DNA of 64,000 bases, taken from the NCBI GenBank assembly GCA_033060915.1, contig CM065392.1, positions 6,794,501 to 6,858,500 on the forward strand, given 5' to 3'. Below the pieces are notes generated by a model. That model worked only from the letters and a program-made list of their open reading frames with translations, was not told where the DNA came from and did not search any database. The stretch comes from Euryodendron excelsum (taxonomy: Eukaryota > Streptophyta > Magnoliopsida > Ericales > Pentaphylacaceae). Shown here one piece after another: positions 57,956 to 64,000 of this stretch. Positions within the stretch are counted from its first letter, which is position 1. Each line of letters begins with the position of its first letter. Made by a program: the position numbers and the translations under genes.

Positions 57956-59737
57956 TGTTGGCCCAAGAAGGCAATCCAAGAGAGGGGGGAGGGGGGGAGT
58001 AAATTGGGTTTTACAGAATTTATAACAAATTATGCAACTAAAAACAGTTTATGTATTTCAACAATAATTAATCAAAGTATATATCAGGCAAGTAAATTAT
58101 ATATCAAAGTATATATCTATGCAAGCATGTATAGTGAGCAAATAAGCAAAACAAAGTAAGAAAAGAAGAGCACCAGATTTATATAAGTTCAGCCAACCTT
58201 GCCTACGTCCTCTCTTCTTCGATCCTCATGAAGGTATTCCACTATGTAACATTCTTTACACAGCTGCTAGTTTTGTCACAAGTGCCTAGCTCACTCTTAC
58301 AAAAGCTTCTTCCTAAACTTTCAAAACCCAAGAGATTTTGTTCAAACTTCTCTCAAACTTACAAGTGATTTTGTTCAAGCTTCACTCAAACTTAAAAGTG
58401 TTTTTACCTAAGAATACTCAAACTTATTGGTTTACAAACCCACCTAAGTGAAATGAATAAAGGTTATACAATGGGTAACTCTCCTAATGAGTAGATGAAC
58501 AAATAAAACTCAATGAATAACCTTAAACACTCAGCAAAAATATGTAGCAGTAAGGCACAGTAAATTTTTAGCTTCAAGCTCTTGATACCAATGGTATAAT
58601 CACTCTTTCTTGTCTATAGAAGCTGTAGGTATCTTATATTTAAAGTTATGAATTGATTCTAGCCGTTGGAGAAGTATGAGAGAAGTTTTGGTGGCAGATC
58701 GCACCATTATACCTGTCAGAAATATAGCCGTTACTGTCAGGAGTCGACTCTTTTTAGAATCTACTTTAGCATTCTACCTTGAGGGGTCGACTCATGACTT
58801 GCAGGAGTCGACTCTTTTGGTCAGAATCTGTAGACTCAGCTCTCTATCCCAATGAGTCGATGCTTTTGCTGTAAGGGGTCCACTCTTTTAAGTAGTTTTC
58901 AAAATTTTTAGGTTTTGTTGAAATGAATCAACTGCTGAATGATGAGGGGTCGACTCTTTTGAGTCACCAGCAAATTTTCAAGGTTCTGTTTGAATGAGTT
59001 GACTCTTGAAACTTGAGGGGTGGACTCTTTTTACTAGAAAACCTGTTTTTGTAGGTTTTTTTTCATTCTTTTCAAAGATCATCCAAATAATCTTTTTAAG
59101 GCTTGCAAATACTTCTTTAAGGCTTGATGACTTCAAAAACATCTTCAATCCCTTCTAGATGAATTAACTTCATTTTAATTACTTGTAGAGCTCTTCAATC
59201 ACCATTACTTCATCCATTGATCCAAGTCTTCTTCAAGATCTTCAAAAAAGCTTCCAAGACTTAAAATGTTTAGTTCTTCAACTGATTTTCTATCTTTCTT
59301 TGAACATCTTCAATCTCTTTACTTGATATTCATTTCTAGATTTCTTCTAGGATTCTTCAATCAATACAACTTCTTCCTAGACTTCAACAAATCTTCCAAG
59401 AAAGCTTTCCAAGTCTTGTGATTTCTTTCATACTTTCAAGACATCTTCAAATCTTCCAAGAAAGCTTTCATGTCTTTGAGTTGGTCTCTTCTTCTTTGAC
59501 ATCCATCATCTTTGAAATTTCTTCATTCTTTATAATATCAGCTTTATTATCTCATCATGCTTTTCATTCTTCATTCTAATCTTTGCATCTCTTCACTCTA
59601 ATTTTTGCATCACAAATCGTCCATTATGATAAACTTCAAGTCAAGATCTAATTAATAATTAATTTGCACACTAAGTAGAATTATTAAATCATTAAATCAT
59701 GTTTTGTTATCATCAAAATCAAGGCATTGAGTCAACA
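57956..59737 (-). repeat. 3' LTR of the copia element (1,782 bp)
   Basis: Minus strand from TGTTGACTCAATGCC (59737) to TTGGGCCAACA (57956). The inner end has AACCCAATTTACTCCCCCCC, the phrase usual before the end of SIRE-type LTRs, and the outer start has TTGATTTTGATGATAACAAA. Eight or so copies of a GAGTCGACTC-type motif lie at 58740-59030. Confidence 0.85.
58740..59030. repeat. Repeated GGGGTCGACTCTTTT motif in the copia LTR
   Basis: Copies or near copies at about 58742, 58782, 58802, 58855, 58876, 58947, 58986 and 59017. The core GAGTCGACTC is a palindrome and several copies differ from it by one transition. Confidence 0.75.
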
Positions 59738-59750
59738 ATCTCCCCCTTTT
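59738..59750 (-). promoter_or_regulatory. Polypurine tract of the copia element
   Basis: Minus strand AAAAGGGGGAGAT directly before the 3' LTR start. GGGGGAGA is usual in this lineage. Confidence 0.85.
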
Positions 59751-60765
59751 TGATGATAACAAAATCTTAAAAAATATATGCAATTAAGCTCAATATAAAG
59801 CATAAGGATTAATGTGTATGAGAAGCATGGGGCTTCAAATTCCTAATTTTTTTCCCCTTTTTCATATATTTTTCATAAAGTATTTCTCCCCCATTTTGTT
59901 AATCAATAAAAAAGGAACAACAAAAAAGGAATGCAAATTTAGAATGGAGAAGTTTGATCCGTAGTCCAGATTTCAAAAGAAATATCTCCCCCTTAATAAA
60001 GGAGTTCTCTTTAATATGGCATACAAAGAAACCTTTATGAGTATAAACAATATAATGTGCAATATTAGAAAAATGTAGAGAAAGTGAGAGTTTCGTACCA
60101 AGCATTTGCTCTCCCTTGCTTTTGTATTTTGTGCTTTAGAGTATTTTCAGATTCAATCAAAGCAAACTCGAACTTAGATGGTCAGAGCATGTAGGCACTT
60201 GGAAGTTCAAAATATTCATCTTTATTGCAATTTGTTCATGCTTCCCCTTTTCGCATCAAACCAATGCTCCCCCTTTCTTTTACAGTTGATGCCCCATTAC
60301 AATATAACTCATTTGCACTTATTTAGTACTAGATGATAAAAACTAAAAAGTAACATGCATTGCATGTCAATTATACTCAGTAATGCATTGAGGAGTGAGT
60401 ATTAAGGAGTGTTCTCTCCTCCTTTTGGGCTTTTTGAGAATATTTTCTTCCTTTTTGTCAAATCATAAAAGAGGAGTAATAGATATAGAAAATAGACAGG
60501 TATAGTAGCAAAAAAGAATAAAATAATATGTATAAAAAAGACATTTATCAAGGCAGTTAAAGCAATCACTCATTCAACATTCACAAGTAAAATAGCAACG
60601 TTAAGACAATGGAGATCCAAAGCACATCATTATTATAATTCGTACATGAAGAAATATTGAGAGAGTTTAATAAAGAGAACCATCCACAAAATATTACATA
60701 TTGCTTAGAGAATAATTTGTTCAAAAACAGAAAGTAGAAAATAGAAAAAGCAGAGGTAAAGGTCT
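59751..60765 (-). other. 3' untranslated stretch of the copia element
   Basis: Several further GGGGGAG-type runs occur on the minus strand (for example around 59890, 59990 and 60250-60280). No ORF with a recognised domain. Confidence 0.5.
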
Positions 60766-61600
60766 TTATTTTCTTTTGGGAGAAGGGGTTAGAGAAAGAT
60801 TGACTCGATCATCAGCAGTGTTTGAAAATTTGCTGCTTGGAGTTCTTTGTTTTAGGCCATATTTGTGAAATGCAAGAAAAGGCTTTGAAGGAGTTTGGTT
60901 AGAAGGATCAGAGGGGCTTGCTGGTGATGGCTGAGAAGAGGTGTGCTCCCTTCTACTAGATCCTTCCAACTCATCTGTGCTAGAATTCTCTTCTGTAAAT
61001 TCTGTTGTTGAAGGGATGGGAGGCTGGTATTGGTCTCCAACCAGCTTTTTCATATATTTACCAATATGCTTGGTGGAAAGAGCAATGTCATTGGCAACTT
61101 GTTCCCTTATTTTATTTCCCTTAGACACAAAGGTCTTGCTCAATTCCCTCACCTTCTTCTCAACAAAGAATAACCTGGTAGCCCCATTGTCTATTTTTTT
61201 ATTTAACTTGGTGAACATCTCTTCTTGATGCCTTTTCAAATCTCTTACCATGCTCATCAAAATAGACATATCCACAGATTGACCACTTGGAATGGTGCTC
61301 ATTGGGAAGAGTTTCCTTAGAGCACTAGATGGGGCAAGTCTAGAGGGTTCACCACTCTCTGGTATAGTACTGGAAGGTTCACCTCTTTCAGTGGATTCAA
61401 TTCTAGGAGAGCCACTGTCAATGTGTTTCTCCTTTCTAGGCATCTAAGATTTGCTCTGTGGGTTGAATTGATAGCCCATTCTTGACAAAGTTTTTTGATT
61501 ATACTCATCAGAATTTGGATCAGGGATTATCTACTTCTCACCCTTTAAATTTATGTTTAAGTGCTTAAAGATTTTGGTCAAGAGAATCCCATAGGGTAGG
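60766..61600 (-). pseudogene. 3' extra ORF of the copia element (plant-transposon-type protein, C-terminal part)
   Basis: A single frame from the deletion junction at about 61600 to a stop at 60766, with two internal stops (after LKGEK and after QSKS). It starts SLPYGILLTKIFKHLNINLK, followed by NQKTLSRMGYQF, a pattern I associate with the family called putative plant transposon protein. Next come a Ser/Pro/Glu-rich segment, an amphipathic coiled-coil stretch (SILMSMVRDLKRHQEEMFTK) and a Ser/Pro-rich tail. SIRE-type elements usually carry an extra ORF after pol at this position. The ATG at 61443 follows the second stop and is probably not the original start. Function unknown. Confidence 0.6.
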
Positions 61601-62225
61601 CTAACTTCAGTCAAAAATTTACTTGGCCTTTCATACCATGCCCTTGGGGCTTGCTTTAAACCATATAAGGCTTTAGTAAGTTTGAAAACATGATTTGGAA
61701 ATAAAGGATTTTCGAAACTAGGAGGTTGTTCAACATACACCTCTTCAGATATAAAGCCATTGAAAAATGTACTTTTCACATCCATTTGAAAAAGTTTAAA
61801 ATTTTTTAAACATGAAAATGTAAGCAACATTCTAATAGCTTCTAATCTAGCTACAGGTGCATAGGTTTCATTAAAATCGATTCCTTCTTCTTGACTATAG
61901 CCTTGAGCTACAAGTCTTACATTGTTTCTAACAACAGTTTTAGATTCATCCATCTTGTTTCTGAACACCCATTTGGTTCCAATTATAAGATGATCTTTAG
62001 ATCTAGGAACAAGATTCCAAACCTCATTTCTTTCAAATTGGTTCAACTCTTCTTGCATGACCATAATCCATGATTCATCATTTTTAGCATCTTGAAAATA
62101 TTTTGGTTTTATTTGTGAAAAAAAAAAGCAAGATGATTACATACATTTCTAAGAGATGATCTTGTTCTTACCCCTTGTGATGGATCACCTAGTATTTGCT
62201 CTATTAGATGGTTGTGGACAAATTT
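61601..62225 (-). pseudogene. Copia reverse transcriptase, N-terminal half only
   Basis: Minus strand: NHLAFF (about 62140), ESWIMVMQEELNQFERNEVW, NLVPRSKDHLIIGTKWVFRN, LVAQGYSQEEGIDFNETYAP, VARLEAIRMLL, FQMDVKSTFFNGFISEEVYV (motif with the first catalytic Asp) and KALYGLKQAPRAWYERPSKFL. It then jumps to the 3' ORF at about 61600. The YVDD box and all of RNase H, which should follow, are absent. Confidence 0.88.
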
Positions 62226-63108
62226 TCATTCCTTTGGCAATCCTTCATTTTCATCTTGTTGGCTTGAAGAGTCGTCTCGGTTTCTTTTTTCTTGTGGTGG
62301 AGCTTTACTTTGAGTTAGATTGATGTTCAATGTATCCAAGTTCTTCTCCACGTCATGTATATCATCATTTACAGCCTTTCTAGATAAAGAGTTTAGTTCA
62401 TCGAAGGTAACATGAATTGATTCTTCAACAACTAAGATTTTCTTATTGTAAACTCTATAGGCCTTGCTATGTGAAGAATATCCTAGAAAGATAGTTTCAT
62501 CAGATTTTGCATCAAATTTACCAAGGTTGTCCTTATTGTTATTCAACACAAAACATTTGCATTCAAAAGCTATAAAATATGAAACATTTAGTTTCTTGTT
62601 TTTCCAAAGCTCATATAGGGTTTTATTTAAAACTTTTCTCATAAAAACTCTGTTTAACACATAGCAAGCTCTATTAACAGCCTCAGCCCAAAAATATTTT
62701 GGCAAATTATTTTCACAAAGCATTGTTCTCTCCATTTCTTCTAAAGTTCTATTTTTTCTCTCAACAACTCCATTTTATTGAGGAGTTCTAGGTGCTGAAA
62801 AATTGTGTTGAAAACCATTTTTATCACAATATGTTTCAAAAGGTTTGCAATCAAACTCACCACCATGGTCAGTCCTAATTGCTGTGATTGTAAATTATTT
62901 TTCATTTTGAACCTTTTTACAAAACTTGGTGAATAAAGCAATTGTTTCATCTTTGTGAGCTAAAAAGAATGTTCATGTAAATCTTGAGTAATCATCAACA
63001 ATGACAAGAGCATATTATTTACCAGCTAAACTTAAAGTTCTAGTTGGTTCAAATAGATCCATATGCAATAGTTGAAGTGGTCTAGAAGTATAGAGCATGT
63101 TTGTGGAT
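62226..63108 (-). pseudogene. Copia integrase core and C-terminal region (broken)
   Basis: Minus strand: the core reads through 62950-62741 in more than one frame (for example NGVVERKNRT-like around 62770), then ERTMLCENNLPKYFWAEAVN and RACYVLNRVF (62735-62650), then FECKCFVLNNNKDNLGKFDA and KSDETIFLGYSSHSKAYRVY (62560-62460). An acidic linker to RT follows. Several stops and frameshifts. Confidence 0.82.
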
Positions 63109-63573
63109 TTAAAAGAAGCTCTGGTTTGCTTTCCCCATTTGACATGCATTACAAGCTTTGTCTTTTTCAAAATTGAGTTTGGGAAGACCATTTACTAACA
63201 CATTTTTCGAAAATTTTGAAAGAATGCTCATACTAATATGATCAAGCCTTCTATGCCACAACCAACTATCCTCTTTGTTCACAGCAGCAAGGCATTTGAT
63301 TTTACAAGAAAATAATTCATTAAAGTTGAAAGCGTAAATATTGCATTGTCTATGACTAGTCAATATGCTCTTGTTATCATTTATGTTTACTACATTATAT
63401 TTTGAAGATTCAAATACTACTTTGCAACCTTTGTCACATAATTGACTGATACTCAGCAGATTATGCTTAAGACCTTTAACAAGTAAAACATTCTCAATAG
63501 AGGTTGAAGAATTTCTACCAATACTACCTATACTGATGATTTTGCCTTTGCTATTATCTCCAAAAGTGACCAA
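63109..63573 (-). pseudogene. Copia protease C-terminus and GAG-pre-integrase domain
   Basis: Minus strand: MVTFGDNSKGKIISIGSIGR, LLVKGLKHNLLSISQLCDKG, then DSWLWHRRLDHISM and KACNACQMGKANQSFF. The integrase zinc finger His and Cys residues (H-x3-H and C-x2-C) are visible. The catalytic DSG of the protease would lie just upstream, where WYLDSGCSRHMTGD-type sequence is readable at about 63650-63620. Confidence 0.85.
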
Positions 63574-64000
63574 CCTCCATCCTTTGGTGTGAGAGTAGTG
63601 AATTGAGTTTCATCTCCAGTCATATGTCTCGAACAGCCACTATCCAAGTACCATTGATCCTTTTTGGAGTTAGTTTGAAGACATACCTACAAAACAAGTA
63701 ACTCAACCTTTGACCTTTGGTACCCAGATCATTTTGGTTCTAGTGGGGTTAGTCTTCAATATTCCTTTTGGAACCCAAGCTTTCTTGTCAGCATGACATT
63801 TTTACATAAGGAAATATTGATTTGCAAAGTGACCTCTCTTATGACAATAAAAGCATGTGATTGTACCTTTTGAAAACTTTTTAGGTTTAAAAACATTATA
63901 ATCTATTCCAGTCTTGTCAAGAGAACAATTTCGTTTACCAAGCATATCATCAAGTTTATCTCTTCCATTGACACATTTAGAGAGAGATTTTTTTAAATCA
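63574..64000 (-). pseudogene. Copia gag C-terminus and protease N-terminus
   Basis: Minus strand: a zinc knuckle remnant, CFYCHKRGHFANQY (about 63855-63815), in which the last Cys of C-x2-C-x4-H-x4-C is Tyr, followed by a stop and then KAWVPKGILKTNPT. The rest of gag is outside the window. Confidence 0.7.

Larger units (their letters stand above)
57956..64000 (-). mobile_element. SIRE/Maximus-like Ty1/copia element, internally deleted, runs off the right edge
   Basis: Minus-strand element: 3' LTR 59737-57956, polypurine tract 59750-59738, 3' extra ORF (60766-61600), and pol from about 61600 upward (RT N-terminal part, integrase, GAG-pre-integrase, protease, zinc knuckle). It inserted into the Tat-type integrase. 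The flanking bases 57951-57955 are ATTAT; the matching copy would be outside the window. Stops, frameshifts and an RT/RNase H deletion make it non-functional. Confidence 0.88.

Overview
The window is nuclear DNA of a flowering plant, most likely a eudicot. It is AT-rich, full of nested LTR retrotransposons, and has one recognisable host gene: a two-exon UDP-glycosyltransferase of the UGT87 type at 48050-50474. Splice sites, the PSPG box, plant-type Ty3 and Ty1 elements and long AT microsatellites all point to a plant. I saw no rRNA or tRNA gene, CRISPR array or bacterial-type operon.

Region A (1-21307) is one old Athila-like Ty3/gypsy element on the minus strand. Its 3' LTR runs off the left edge (1-634) and its 5' LTR is at about 19480-21307. 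Its gag and pol are decayed and split by two solo LTRs of another family: 5863-10966 (minus, TSD CTTTC) between protease and reverse transcriptase, and 13283-18340 (plus, decayed TSD CATAC/CGTAT) inside gag. Both solo LTRs are about 5.1 kb.

Region B (22488-44484) is bounded by GGTAC direct repeats and hairpin termini. The host DNA, about 3 kb once insertions are removed, is largely one imperfect palindrome. Nested in it is a complete 17,070 bp non-autonomous retrotransposon (24598-41667, TSD AATGT). This has 4.8 kb LTRs, a clear primer-binding site and a 7.5 kb internal region with tandem repeats but no recognisable gag or pol. It belongs to the same Ogre/Tat-like family as the two solo LTRs in region A. 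A Ty1/copia SIRE-like solo LTR (42300-44233, TSD AATCG) sits in the right arm.

Region C (44490-53653) is the gene-bearing interval: AT-rich spacer with a MITE-like element, the glycosyltransferase with a TATA box about 110 bp before its ATG, and then a spacer with a short TIR element. The protein has full length (455 aa) and its N-terminal catalytic His and Asp are present, but three positions of its PSPG sugar-donor box that are normally near-invariant are changed.

Region D (53654-64000) is the 3' part of a Tat-lineage Ty3 element on the minus strand. It comprises an LTR, a decayed antisense ORF of the 'putative gypsy type transposon' kind with intron-like interruptions, a ~61 bp tandem array and the integrase C-terminus. 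It is cut at 57955 by a minus-strand SIRE-like copia element that runs off the right edge. That copia element has lost the second half of its reverse transcriptase and all of RNase H through a deletion that fuses RT to its 3' extra ORF.

All homology calls come from reading motifs by eye. Boundaries supported by TG...CA ends plus target-site duplications are firm; others are marked approximate.
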